Of a DNA stretch of 48,215 nucleotides, positions 33,155 through 42,636 are shown piece after piece. The notes below the pieces were generated by a model. That model ran no database searches. It was not told the DNA's origin and was given only the letters and a program-made list of their open reading frames with translations. This stretch comes from CAZGKX01 sp964525945 (GTDB taxonomy: Bacteria; Pseudomonadota; Gammaproteobacteria; Legionellales; Legionellaceae): positions 1 through 48,215 of the forward strand of contig CAZGKX010000013.1 in the NCBI GenBank assembly GCA_964525945.1. Direction: 5' to 3'. Both the position numbers and the translations under genes were made by a program. Within the stretch, counting starts at the first letter, position 1. The number at the start of each line of letters is the position of its first letter.

Positions 33155-36100
33155 ATGATCCTTTCAGATGACTTTCAAGAACCGGAATCGGCGGAATATA
33201 TATTCATAGACGCCAACAACCATGTGCATGTTTTAGTCCCATTGAGTGGTGGGCACACAATTAGCACCGATAACACCTGTAAAACAAATTTTGAATTAAA
33301 AATATTTTTAGGATTGGATGAAACCAAGGAAGATGGGACTGCAATCAAGCAAACCAACCCCTCGGCGTTAACGGTTTTAAAAGAATATAAAAACGCACTG
33401 GAACATGACATTGACCTGCTCGAAAATTCCATGGAAGAGGTGGATGAAGATATCCAACGGTTAAAAGAAGAACGTTTAGAACAAATTGAGGCTTACATTG
33501 ACGCCCTGGAAAAACTTTTAGCTCCCAAAAAAATAATAACCCATCATATCAGTAACAGAACCGGCAAGGCCTACACAGAGGAACACGAATTTTTTGATGA
33601 AGAAGACATTTATAAAGCCGTGTACACTGTGTCCGAAGGCAAAAACAATTGTTTAGGTATACGTTTAAGTCCTGCCGAGAAAGATCTAGCGGTTAAGATT
33701 CCCAAACCTGTTTTTGAAGTCAAACGTCTCGACCAGCAACGCGAAAATGACGTCGATGGCTTAGGGATGCGATTAAGAAACGGTTTTGCCAAAGATTTAA
33801 AAATAAAACAACAATCTACCCTCGACAAAATAGTTGATACCACGACCCAAAAATTTGCGAATACACCCTTTGATTTTAAAACATTGCAGGATTTTCTTCA
33901 GCAAAAAATTTACAAAGACGTTGGAGAGAAAGTGGATTTATCCATATCTCCCAAATCAACTTTCACCTGCTTTTTATATAATTTTCCAGCAGGAAAAATC
34001 AACCTAGCACATCTTGCTAAAGACACTGCGGCCATCATTAAACAAGGCAATCAGTACCAAATGTATGGTTATTCCAATGGTCAATGGAAATTAACACCGT
34101 TGGATGCAGCCACCATCAATGCCGCTCGCTTACCTTTTCCAGCAACGGTAGGGATTCAAAATATTCCGTTTGCTTATTCACCGACAAGCAAACCGCTAAA
34201 AGAAATGTATGCGCATATCCAACACCGAAAAGCGCATTCCCCCCTGATTGATCAACAATATTACAAAGATGCTTATGGTTTCGATGACAGTGATTCTTGG
34301 GAAGAGTACGCATCTTTTATGCTACGAACCTGCCTGAGTGATGATTTCTGGGATGGTTTAACCAATCTATTTATCGAACCTGATCCCGAAAAGCTTTCAA
34401 TAAAAGTGCAATTTTTCTTAGCACAAGTCAATTTATATTGTTATGAACACCAGTTATCCTTTGAGAATTTTGGTGAAACATTTGATGAGCCCACTGTGGC
34501 TGACAAAATTGTTACAGCGGTCAAAACTGCGCTGGCCACCGGGACTTCTGTCGAAGAAGCGTTGTTCGCTATTGTAGAAGCTAATCGCCGCAATTTGGAT
34601 CTTGCAGATTCGTTAACCGAAGACGACAAAACCACTATTCTAGACAATTTTAATGAGCAGTTTAAAACAGTCAATGTCGATGGCCATCAATTCGATGAAT
34701 TTTTTATTTTTAGACCTTACCAACCTGGCAATTACGTTAATTTCAAAGGAAGAATTTCTTATCATTTATCCGATCTCATGGAGGTACTGTTTCCTAACGA
34801 TCCAGATCCGGCTTGTCAGCAGTTAAGAACCAAACGGGTGGCGTTTAAAAAATACGAAGGGCAATATTTACCGCGCCGAAATAATAATTTCAGCAGTCAA
34901 AACAATATCAAATCATTGCTTAACCACAGCGATGACCCCAATGAATTGGCTCTTTTTCTTTGTCAAAAAAACCAATCAGGGCAATTTTTATTTGAAGTCT
35001 ACCCCTATGCCGCTAGTTTTTTTCAAAGCGATGATAAAGATGGCATAGAAAAAGCCATGGGATTGATTATTGTTGACAAAAAATTTCAGGAAAAAATTCA
35101 TTTGTTTGTCACAGGATACGACGATCACCAAACAAAAATTGAAGGAGCATACAACGAAGAATTGTACAACGCCGACTTATCTGAAACGGTGGATCTTCTT
35201 AAACACATTAAACCTGATTATGAGAAATTACGCACTTGGAAATGGACCCGGCGTAGTAACCGCGTCCTCCAATTGCAAGAGATACAAGAACTCATAGATA
35301 TTACCACAGCCCTGCAATCCAAAGAAATGACCGCCAGAAATCGGTTGATTTTAATTGATCTCGTGTTAAAGAAATTGGATAAAATTTACCAAGACATTCA
35401 GAGTGAAAGTCCTTTTTTCCGCTTTTTTATGGGCCCAACGTATTTGCAAGGCTTGGTGAAAACAGTCCGTGATGATTTAATCGAAACCTATGACATCGCC
35501 GATGAAGATTTAACCACCTTGCACCAACCGGAAACAAAATATATTCGTCAACAAAAAACAAAATTGAACAACATCCACAGCGCCTTGCTTCCAGCAGTGT
35601 TATCAAATATTACCGAGACCACGCCCGAATACAATAAATTTTTTAGAGACAGAAACACTCGGTTTCAGAACAACAAATCAGCGCTGTTAAAAAATGATAC
35701 CAGTCGTTTCCATCAATTAAATGATGATTGGTGGTTACCTAAAAACAAAGGGTATTTAGGAAATTTAATCAGTCTTTCCGCACATTTTAATACCCCCGAA
35801 GCATTTGCTTTTTTTAATGCCACGCCTCCCGAACAGTTCGATAATTTTATGATTTATCTTTTGGAAAAGTATCAACCTAATTTTCCCTTGGATGTGGTAA
35901 ATTTCATTGAATTCGGACAACCTGATTTTTTCAATCAAATCAACACCAATAAATTAATAAAATTTCGCTCTCACCCCCCCTACAATAAGTTTGCAGCCCT
36001 CTTTCAAACCGTAGAACGCGTGTTTGCGTTTTTGCATCCTAATCTCTTCATTGCTGAGAATTTTGATTTTTTTGCCGCCCTAAATCCAGCGTTTTTAACT

Positions 36101-36712
36101 GAAAATGGGGTCAAACGTTTAAACACCTATCTTGTCGGTGAAAAAAATCTGGATGTGGAACTGGCTACTGGATTAAATAGCTGGCTTTTAACAAACAACT
36201 ATAACGTGCAAAATCCGCTGCCATCCATCCGTGCTTGTAGAGCATTGGCCAAAAGCACAAATTATGAAACAGACAGCGAAAACTCGGAAAAAACACAACC
36301 AGAGGCTTCGCAGCTGATCGACACCATTGTTGATGGCATCTATGCATTGTGTACACGGGATATCAAAAAAGACAAATCATTGCTTCAAAATTTAGCCAAA
36401 CACGCACCTTCCACCACATTGTTCATGTTCAGCAGCGCTCCCACTGCTAAATTCAATGGGTATAATAAACGTTTTAATGACATTGAACGCTCACTCAAGG
36501 ATGCAATCCTACAGCTTAGCCAATTGCAAACCACGCAGAAGTTGGATGCTTCCAGCATTGAAACATTGCGAGATAGCCATAGCGAATTATTAGATGGCAT
36601 AGAGATGCATGAGAACAACTATAAATTAAGCAGTTTTATTGATCGATTGAATATAGTGCTGGATGATCTAACGCTATTAACAAACTCCGTTCCAACTTTG
36701 ACACGGAGTTAA
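33155..36712 (+). CDS. Very large uncharacterised protein (1185 residues)
   Basis: I recognise no domain. The frame is uninterrupted, and the ATG lies 33 bases after a TATAAT box, but it has only a weak ribosome site. There is no signal peptide and no clear membrane helix, so the protein is probably cytoplasmic or exported without a Sec signal. Residues 1-70 look like a small beta domain (YIFIDANNHVHVLVPLSGGH). Residues 73-122 form a strong charged coiled coil (LKEYKNALEHDIDLLENSME...). Around 300-317 there is a YQMYGYSNGQWKLTPLD segment, and the long middle and C-terminal parts are rich in Phe, Asn and charged residues (PPEQFDNFMIYLLEKYQPN, FLHPNLFIAENFDFFAALNP). The tail ends DLTLLTNSVPTLTRS. 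Size, isolation and lack of a signal fit a type IV-secreted effector of a Legionella-like bacterium, but no secretion signal can be proved by eye. A dispersed repeat lies after it. Confidence 0.8.
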   Translation: MILSDDFQEPESAEYIFIDANNHVHVLVPLSGGHTISTDNTCKTNFELKIFLGLDETKEDGTAIKQTNPSALTVLKEYKNALEHDIDLLENSMEEVDEDIQRLKEERLEQIEAYIDALEKLLAPKKIITHHISNRTGKAYTEEHEFFDEEDIYKAVYTVSEGKNNCLGIRLSPAEKDLAVKIPKPVFEVKRLDQQRENDVDGLGMRLRNGFAKDLKIKQQSTLDKIVDTTTQKFANTPFDFKTLQDFLQQKIYKDVGEKVDLSISPKSTFTCFLYNFPAGKINLAHLAKDTAAIIKQGNQYQMYGYSNGQWKLTPLDAATINAARLPFPATVGIQNIPFAYSPTSKPLKEMYAHIQHRKAHSPLIDQQYYKDAYGFDDSDSWEEYASFMLRTCLSDDFWDGLTNLFIEPDPEKLSIKVQFFLAQVNLYCYEHQLSFENFGETFDEPTVADKIVTAVKTALATGTSVEEALFAIVEANRRNLDLADSLTEDDKTTILDNFNEQFKTVNVDGHQFDEFFIFRPYQPGNYVNFKGRISYHLSDLMEVLFPNDPDPACQQLRTKRVAFKKYEGQYLPRRNNNFSSQNNIKSLLNHSDDPNELALFLCQKNQSGQFLFEVYPYAASFFQSDDKDGIEKAMGLIIVDKKFQEKIHLFVTGYDDHQTKIEGAYNEELYNADLSETVDLLKHIKPDYEKLRTWKWTRRSNRVLQLQEIQELIDITTALQSKEMTARNRLILIDLVLKKLDKIYQDIQSESPFFRFFMGPTYLQGLVKTVRDDLIETYDIADEDLTTLHQPETKYIRQQKTKLNNIHSALLPAVLSNITETTPEYNKFFRDRNTRFQNNKSALLKNDTSRFHQLNDDWWLPKNKGYLGNLISLSAHFNTPEAFAFFNATPPEQFDNFMIYLLEKYQPNFPLDVVNFIEFGQPDFFNQINTNKLIKFRSHPPYNKFAALFQTVERVFAFLHPNLFIAENFDFFAALNPAFLTENGVKRLNTYLVGEKNLDVELATGLNSWLLTNNYNVQNPLPSIRACRALAKSTNYETDSENSEKTQPEASQLIDTIVDGIYALCTRDIKKDKSLLQNLAKHAPSTTLFMFSSAPTAKFNGYNKRFNDIERSLKDAILQLSQLQTTQKLDASSIETLRDSHSELLDGIEMHENNYKLSSFIDRLNIVLDDLTLLTNSVPTLTRS

Positions 36713-36770
36713 CAGGCCCACGTGCATCATTGGCTGAACCGTAGGGGTTATAGGACATCGTCTAAAGTCA

Positions 36771-36797
36771 ATTGCTTCACCTGCGGTTCGCAATGAC
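36771..36797. repeat. Dispersed palindromic repeat downstream of the 1185-residue gene
   Basis: The arms ATTGC (36771-36775) and GCAAT (36790-36794), followed by GACGG, resemble the common ATTGCGA...GCAATGAC intergenic repeat type of proteobacteria. The whole 36713-36840 interval holds no gene and separates two convergent transcripts. Confidence 0.45.
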
Positions 36798-36840
36798 GGG
36801 GTTGTTCACACACTGGCTTGAACACAAATTATTGCCCTAT

Positions 36841-37881
36841 CTATTCTAAAATGGGCCATTTCTCGCCGGACCATTCAAAATATTTGCGCACGTCATCCAG
36901 ACCAACATCCTCCAACTTAGCCGGTAGCCATTTTGGCGTTTTATCTTTATCCACCAACAAGGCACGAACCCCTTCATAAAAATCGTGCTCTTGCATAAAA
37001 TGCGTGACCAAAGCAAAATCCATGTTCAAACACGCAGCCAAATTCATCGAAACAGCGCGTTGCAATTGTTCGAAGGTAATTTTCAAACTCAGCGGCGATT
37101 TTTGCGATAAAACAGTGCTCATTTTTAAAGACCATGCATCGTTGATTTGATCGAGTTCATCTAGAATTGCTTCTACAGATAGGCGCTGGAAACAAGAAGA
37201 AACATGAGGGTTCAATTGCACGGGTTGTGGACGACTCATGGTGTTTAAACAGTGGGAAATTTGTTCGAAAGCGTTGGTGCTTAAATCCATATCCTGTAAC
37301 CGTGGAATCACATCGGCAAACTGGTGACTGGGCATCACGTGTTTGACCAAACCCAAAGCATGCGCTTCTTCAGCAGCAATGCGTTCGCCGGTTAAACCCA
37401 AATACATGCCATACCCATTCGGACAACGTGATAACAAATGGCTTGCACCAATATCAGGAAAAAAACCGATGCTTGTTTCTGGCATTGCAAATGTGAATTG
37501 CTCACTCGCCACAGGATGCGATCCATGCATTGAGACACCAACCCCTCCGCCCATCGTAATGCCGTTCATTAACGCAATATAGGGTTTTCCCAAGTGATGG
37601 ATGAGGTAGTTAAGCTGGTATTCGTGCCAAAAAAATTGCATTTGTTGAGGGTTGTGATGACGCCCTGCTTCATACAACCACCGCACATCCCCTCCGGCAC
37701 AAAACGCTTTGCCTGGTGTTGCTTGAATCACCACAGCGTGAATTTTATCCTCGCGTTGCCATTGCAGCAGTTGTTCTTGTAAAGCAAGAACCATGGGTAA
37801 ATTCAAAGCATTCAGTGCATGCTGGCGATTCAGAGTGATAATGCCTAAATGCTTTTGCGATGTAAAAAGAATATCGTCCAT
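36841..37881 (-). CDS. 3-hydroxyisobutyryl-CoA hydrolase (crotonase family)
   Basis: The enzyme releases 3-hydroxyisobutyrate from its CoA ester in valine breakdown. The 346-residue length is typical of this hydrolase and well above the ~260 of simple hydratases. Crotonase motifs are AFCAGGDVRWLYEAG, ALMNGITMGGGVGVSMHG and MPETSIGFFPDIGASHLLSR, the last being the HIBCH-type signature. The C-terminal third (MQEHDFYEGVRALLVDKDKTPKW) is also diagnostic. It is the third gene of a minus-strand trio, 10 bases after the enoyl-CoA hydratase. Confidence 0.93.
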   Translation of the reverse strand: MDDILFTSQKHLGIITLNRQHALNALNLPMVLALQEQLLQWQREDKIHAVVIQATPGKAFCAGGDVRWLYEAGRHHNPQQMQFFWHEYQLNYLIHHLGKPYIALMNGITMGGGVGVSMHGSHPVASEQFTFAMPETSIGFFPDIGASHLLSRCPNGYGMYLGLTGERIAAEEAHALGLVKHVMPSHQFADVIPRLQDMDLSTNAFEQISHCLNTMSRPQPVQLNPHVSSCFQRLSVEAILDELDQINDAWSLKMSTVLSQKSPLSLKITFEQLQRAVSMNLAACLNMDFALVTHFMQEHDFYEGVRALLVDKDKTPKWLPAKLEDVGLDDVRKYFEWSGEKWPILE

Positions 37882-37891
37882 ATGCTTTCGA

Positions 37892-38665
37892 TTAACGTGA
37901 TTTAAAATGGGCTGCGCGCTTTTCTAAGAACGCAGCGACACCTTCTGTTTTATCTTCGCTCGCGCATACTTTTGAAAAATGAACCGCTTCTAAATGCAAA
38001 GCGTCAGTCAATGACATATCATAACCACGATCAATGACCTCCATGACGCTGGCGACCGCTAAAGGCGCCATGCTCAAAATACCTTTTAAAATACGAATGG
38101 ATTGTTCCATCAGTAAATCAGGCGCAAAAACCTCACTGACCAATCCCCATTGCAGCGCCGTTTGCGCATCAATGAAACGACCGGTGATGCACAGATCCAT
38201 CGCTCGACCTTTTCCGACCAATCGCGCCAAACGCTGCGTTCCACCATAACCAGGAATCACCCCCAATTTTACTTCGGGTTGACCAAATTGCGCGGCAGTG
38301 GATGCTATGCGCATGGTGGTTGAAATGGCCAGCTCACAGCCTCCGCCAAAAGCGAAGCCATTGATCACCGCTAACGATGGCTTGCCCAAGGTTTCCAATT
38401 GCCGAAAAACTTGTTGGCCAAAACAAGCAAATTCATAACCACTTTGTGCATCGCATTCAGCCAAACGCGAGATATCTGCACCAGCACAAAATGCTTTACC
38501 TTTCCCCGTGAGAATAATGCCTTTTATCTGGGGGTTATTTTTTGCTTCATCGAACGCGCCCACCAATCCCTCTAATACATTCGCATTCAATGCATTCAAT
38601 TTTTCAGGTCGATTGAGGGTAATGATCAAAATACCATCCGTTATTTGCCGTTCAACATCACTCAT
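37892..38665 (-). CDS. Enoyl-CoA hydratase
   Basis: Crotonase-fold hydratase of 257 residues from the ATG at 38665 (MSDVERQITDGILIITLNRP), with AAGGATG just upstream; the longer frame to 38764 runs into the dehydrogenase gene. The oxyanion and catalytic segments are visible: AFCAGADISRL, INGFAFGGGCELAIS (first catalytic Glu) and FGQPEVKLGVIPGYGGTQRL (second Glu). From its neighbours it likely hydrates methacrylyl-CoA in valine breakdown, though it may also serve general beta-oxidation. Confidence 0.93.
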   Translation of the reverse strand: MSDVERQITDGILIITLNRPEKLNALNANVLEGLVGAFDEAKNNPQIKGIILTGKGKAFCAGADISRLAECDAQSGYEFACFGQQVFRQLETLGKPSLAVINGFAFGGGCELAISTTMRIASTAAQFGQPEVKLGVIPGYGGTQRLARLVGKGRAMDLCITGRFIDAQTALQWGLVSEVFAPDLLMEQSIRILKGILSMAPLAVASVMEVIDRGYDMSLTDALHLEAVHFSKVCASEDKTEGVAAFLEKRAAHFKSR

Positions 38666-38675
38666 TTTGTCATCC

Positions 38676-39830
38676 TTATTCGATAAAATAATCGTCATCC
38701 AACGCTGTTTTAGCAATAATTTCGCGCATAATTTCATTGGTGCCTTCAAGAATTTGATGGACACGCAAGTCTCTAAATATGCGCTCTATTTGGTATTCAC
38801 GCAAGTAGCCATAACCACCATGCATTTGCATGGCTTTATCGCTGATACGGAAAGCCACGTCAGTGGCCAAACGTTTTGCCATGGCGCACAGCATAGGGAC
38901 ATTGGGCAGCCTTTTGTCCAAGGCATCTGCTGCACGATAAACCATTAACCTGGCCGCTTCGAAATCCGTCAACATGTCTGCAAAATAAAAACGCAAAGCT
39001 TGCATGTTGCTTAGCGGTTTATCGAATTGTTTACGCTCGTGCAAATAATTTTGGGTGAGACGCAAGCAGGCCGTAGCACCGCCCAACGAACAAGCCGCAA
39101 TGTTGATACGACCACCGTTCAACGCATTGAGTGCTATTTTAAACCCTTGCCCTTCAGAACCCACACGGTTTTTGACCGGGATACGGCAATTTTCAAAAAA
39201 AATCATGGTGGTTGGCTGATTGCGCCACCCCATTTTTTTCTCCAATTTACCAAAACTCAGACCTGGGGTATTTTTTTCAACCAATAGACAGCTGATACCG
39301 TGGTGGGTGGCATCTCCGGTACGAACCATACATAAATAAACATCGCTAACGCCACCACCAGAAATAAAGGCTTTAGAACCATTCAGAACATAATGATCAC
39401 CTTGCAACACTGCGTGCGATTTTAAGGAAGCAGCATCCGAACCTGACTCTGGTTCCGTTAAACAATAACTCGCCATCACAGCCATGCTGGTTAATTTAGG
39501 CCCCCAGAGCGTTCGTAAGTCTTCATCGGCGTATTGATCGATCAATGAAGCAACCATATTATGGATGGAAAGGTAAGCGCTGGTGCTTGCGCAACCCGTT
39601 GCAAGCTGCTCAAAAATCATAACCGCACTTAATCGCGACAATTGAGCGCCGCCAATGTCTTCTCGAGCAACCATACCAGCCATGCCTAATTTAGCGGCTT
39701 CTTTCAACACATCCACCGGAAAGTGATGATGTTCATCCCAGCTGTCGGCATGAGGCAACAATTGATTTCGAGCAAATTCTGCGGCCATATCACGAAAAGC
39801 GCGGTGTTCATCGGTTAATTGAAACTGCAT
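38676..39830 (-). CDS. Acyl-CoA dehydrogenase, probably isobutyryl-CoA dehydrogenase
   Basis: FAD-dependent acyl-CoA dehydrogenase of 384 residues, the usual size. Motifs are SYCLTEPESGSDAASL (flavin and substrate loop), GSKAFISGGGVSDVYL and the ending DKAMQMHGGYGYLREYQIERIFRDLRVHQILEGTNEIMR, which includes the catalytic Glu in EGTNE. GAGGATT precedes the ATG. It heads the operon with enoyl-CoA hydratase and 3-hydroxyisobutyryl-CoA hydrolase, which points to isobutyryl-CoA as substrate. The later valine-pathway genes (mmsB, mmsA) are not in the window. A short- or branched-chain specificity other than isobutyryl cannot be excluded. Confidence 0.92.
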   Translation of the reverse strand: MQFQLTDEHRAFRDMAAEFARNQLLPHADSWDEHHHFPVDVLKEAAKLGMAGMVAREDIGGAQLSRLSAVMIFEQLATGCASTSAYLSIHNMVASLIDQYADEDLRTLWGPKLTSMAVMASYCLTEPESGSDAASLKSHAVLQGDHYVLNGSKAFISGGGVSDVYLCMVRTGDATHHGISCLLVEKNTPGLSFGKLEKKMGWRNQPTTMIFFENCRIPVKNRVGSEGQGFKIALNALNGGRINIAACSLGGATACLRLTQNYLHERKQFDKPLSNMQALRFYFADMLTDFEAARLMVYRAADALDKRLPNVPMLCAMAKRLATDVAFRISDKAMQMHGGYGYLREYQIERIFRDLRVHQILEGTNEIMREIIAKTALDDDYFIE

Positions 39831-39878
39831 GGCAATCCTCGTGCGTTCTACGTTTCAATATTTATAGCATGTTAAAAT

Positions 39879-41642
39879 TTAATTTTCATCAGATAAAAAA
39901 CCACCGGCTTGCAATCGCCAGAGACGCGCATAATGTTTATCCATAGCCAGCAAATCATCATGCGCACCATCCTCAACAATACGGCCTTTTTCAAACGCTA
40001 AAATGCGATCCATTTCCGATAATGTGGACAATCGATGAGCAATAACCAGCGTTGTTCGACCCATCATTAATGCATGCAAGCTCTCTTGTATGTATTTTTC
40101 AGTGACCGAATCCAAGGCGGAGGTCGCTTCATCTAAAATAAGAATGGGCGCATTTTTAAGAATCGCTCTCGCAATAGCAATGCGTTGCCGTTGCCCTCCG
40201 GAAAGCTTGATGCCCCGTTCTCCGACAGTGGTTTTATAGCCGCGGGGAAGACGATTGATAAATTCATGGCAATGCGCACGTTTTGAGGCATCAATCACTT
40301 CTTCATCACTTGCTGAAATTCTGCCATAACGAATATTTTCCATGATAGAGCGATGAAATAAGATGATATCTTGCGAAATCATCGAAATATTATTGCGCAA
40401 AGACTGTTGACTTACACCATTGATGTTTTAATCGTCGATGGTTATTTCACCCGACTCCACATCAAACAAACGTAAAATTAAATTCACAAAAGTGCTTTTG
40501 CCACTGCCAGACGTTCCCACCAATCCTACTTTTTGGCCCGGAGCAATGCAGATGTTTTTATTTTTAAACAAATGATTAGCAGCATCGTAATGAAACGAGA
40601 CATTTTTAAATTCAATTTTACCTTGATGTACCTTTAATATGGGAGCATCTGTTGGATCAGGAATATCATGAGGTTCTGCCATGATCGTGAGTGCTTGCGA
40701 GCATTTTCCCAATTCTTCCGCAAAACTTACAAATTGGCTGGCCAAATACCATAAATTAGAAAACATGGAAATTGATAATGAAATAATAAAGGTAAAATCT
40801 CCAATCGACACGAGGTTTTTGCTGTACATAACCAACAATGCGTATAAATCCAAAGCGATTAACACGATGACACTGATATCCCATAATATACGCATTTTTA
40901 AGATGTAAAATTGCATTTTTCGATCTTTATGAATGGTGGTCATGGCCGCATCAGAAATAAGCTCATTTTCGTAAGTATTGGTTGAAAAAAGCCTAATATT
41001 GGTTACATTGCTCACGCTATCGACAATTTTCCCCATAAGCGTGGTTTTTGAGGCCGCAAAAATATAAGATAAACGTTGCACAGGTTTTATAAAATAAAAG
41101 GTAATGATCATGAATATAATCGTCCAACCCACCAAAATATAAGCAAAAACAGGGCTAACAAAACACATCATGACCATGGCAATGACTAAACTGATCAATT
41201 GCACAAACGCTTCGTCAAGAATATTGAAAATAGCGGTAAAACCGGAAATCATGTCCGATATTTTATTGGATAAACTACCGGTAAAATTGTTCTGAAAATA
41301 CCGGTGGGAATGTTTGTTTAAATAAGAAAACATCGCATTGATAATATCATGGCGAATTTTTGGAAATAATTTTAACCGTATGTAGTCCAAATATCGCATA
41401 TCAATCGCAATCAGTACCCACAATCCCAAGTAAATTAAAACCAATGGTAGGGTTGCTATAAACACATCGGCACGCGTACCCTGGAAACCGACCACTTTAT
41501 CAATGATCAATTTTAACACATACGGTGAAAGTGAATTATTGATGGCCCAATAGGTGCCGGTTATTGCAATAGCCACCACCCACCATCGATGTGGTTTTAA
41601 AAGTTGAACAAAGAACGTTTTAAGTGACCGCGTAGGTTTCAT
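39879..41642 (-). pseudogene. ABC exporter (fused permease-ATPase) interrupted by one in-frame stop codon
   Basis: The uninterrupted product would have 587 residues in the MsbA-like exporter arrangement: six membrane helices in residues 1-310 and a C-terminal ATPase domain. Walker A (GLVGTSGSGKST) lies in the first part. At 40428-40430 a TAA replaces what is probably a CAA Gln codon in the usual IDDQNI context. The same frame then continues with ISMISQDIILFHRSIMENIRYG (Q-loop), LSGGQRQRIAIARAILKNAPILILDEATSALDS (signature and Walker B) and the switch His in VIAHRLSTLSEMD. Truncation at the stop removes everything needed for ATP hydrolysis. GGGAG supports the ATG at 41642. Nonsense mutation, read-through and assembly error are all possible. 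The substrate is unknown. Confidence 0.88.
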
Positions 41643-42020
41643 ACCAAATGCTCCCTGCCGTAAATTCCATGGTGTTCAAACATGTGATGAACATGGGTAA
41701 TTATAGACATAAAATACAGGATGTGCCTGTTGGAATACCCGTACCGTTTCATTTAGTTTTGACTGTTGGTGTCATTCCCGCGAAAGCGGGAATCTATCCT
41801 TGAGCTGACACTGCGCTATAGCCAGCATTGATCCCCGCCTTCGCGGGGATGACACAACTAGATACATAGTGTACATAGCTACCTGTCAAAACTAAATGGA
41901 AACGGTATTAGATACTATGTACAATTACCGTTCTCAGCTGCAAATTGATCTAATTTCACATTTTACTTTACTTCGCAGCCAACTCTGGCTAAATTACCTG
42001 TTTTTCAAATATTGAGCATT
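41643..42020. other. Non-coding interval between the ABC exporter and rubredoxin
   Basis: About 378 bases without a gene. The centre is occupied by the miniature inverted-repeat element; to its right are ATACATAGTGTACAT and AGATACTATGTACA, further imperfect inverted copies. The promoters of the divergent exporter and rubredoxin genes must also lie here, but I cannot place them with confidence. Confidence 0.6.
41742..41907. mobile_element. Miniature inverted-repeat element with nested hairpins
   Basis: Terminal inverted repeats of 22 and 23 bases (41742-41763 and 41885-41907) match except for one extra base: TACCGTTTC, then CATTT or ATTT, then AGTTTTGAC. Inside lies a second inverted pair, GTGTCATTCCCGC (from 41769) and GCGGGGATGACAC (to 41855). 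It contains two compact hairpins: ATTCCCGC-GAAA-GCGGGAAT (41774-41793) and ATCCCCGC-CTTC-GCGGGGAT (41831-41850). No transposase is encoded, so it would be non-autonomous. I see no clear target-site duplication. Confidence 0.6.
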
Positions 42021-42200
42021 ATGATGCAACCTTATAAAAAATTCATTTGTGTTATTTGTGGTTTTATTTACGATGAAGCAGAAGGCTGGCCCGAAGATGG
42101 GATAGAGCCCGGTACTTTATGGGAAAATGTCCCTGAAAATTGGTTTTGCCCTGATTGCGGTACCGGTAAAGAAGATTTTGAAATGATGGAAATTGAATAG
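42021..42200 (+). CDS. Rubredoxin
   Basis: Rubredoxin is a small one-iron electron carrier. It has 59 residues from the ATG at 42021; an adjacent ATG at 42024 and a TTG at 42012 share the frame, and the ribosome site is poor for all. The two iron-binding CxxCG knuckles, CVICG and CPDCG, and the family sequence GFIYDEAEGWPEDGIEPGT with WENVPENWFCPDCG are complete. In aerobes such proteins often serve alkane hydroxylases or peroxide and NO reduction; no partner gene is visible nearby. Confidence 0.94.
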   Translation: MMQPYKKFICVICGFIYDEAEGWPEDGIEPGTLWENVPENWFCPDCGTGKEDFEMMEIE

Positions 42201-42270
42201 GATTAGACGAGGAAGTGACGTATTGGAGCGGATAAGGGCATAGAAATGCCCCCCTCTATAAGATATCCAC

Positions 42271-42636
42271 TTACTCCTCTTTGTTCAACTCATCACGAAT
42301 GGAACTGACATCCACCGTCAAGGCTTGCTGAACCAATTCATTTAAGATGGATTCCGGCATACTCCCCGATTCAGAATAGATCGCAATGCCTTGTTTAAAA
42401 ACCATCAAATGAGGAATAGACTGTATTTGAAACATTTCCGCCAGCTTGGGCTCCGCTTCAATGTTTACCTTACCAAAAACAATTTGCGGATAGTCTGCGG
42501 CAACACGCTCATAGATATGAGCAAATTGCCGACATGGCGCACACCATTTTGCCCAAAAATCAATAAATACAATCTCATTTTTCTCAATGAATGCTTCAAA
42601 TTCGTCCGCCGTGATTGCTGGCGCTCCCTCACCCAT
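42271..42636 (-). CDS. Thioredoxin-like protein
   Basis: Thioredoxin-fold protein of 121 residues with an active site WCAPC (Cys32 and Cys35). It also has the DFWAKWCAPCRQF context, GKVNIEAEPKLAEMFQIQSIPHLMVFKQG with the cis-Pro loop, and a C-terminal extension of about 15 residues. There is no signal peptide, so it is cytoplasmic. It differs from standard thioredoxin 1 (WCGPC), so it may be a thioredoxin 2-like or specialised reductase. Its first 8 bases overlap the end of adk, so the two are co-translated. Confidence 0.92.
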   Translation of the reverse strand: MGEGAPAITADEFEAFIEKNEIVFIDFWAKWCAPCRQFAHIYERVAADYPQIVFGKVNIEAEPKLAEMFQIQSIPHLMVFKQGIAIYSESGSMPESILNELVQQALTVDVSSIRDELNKEE

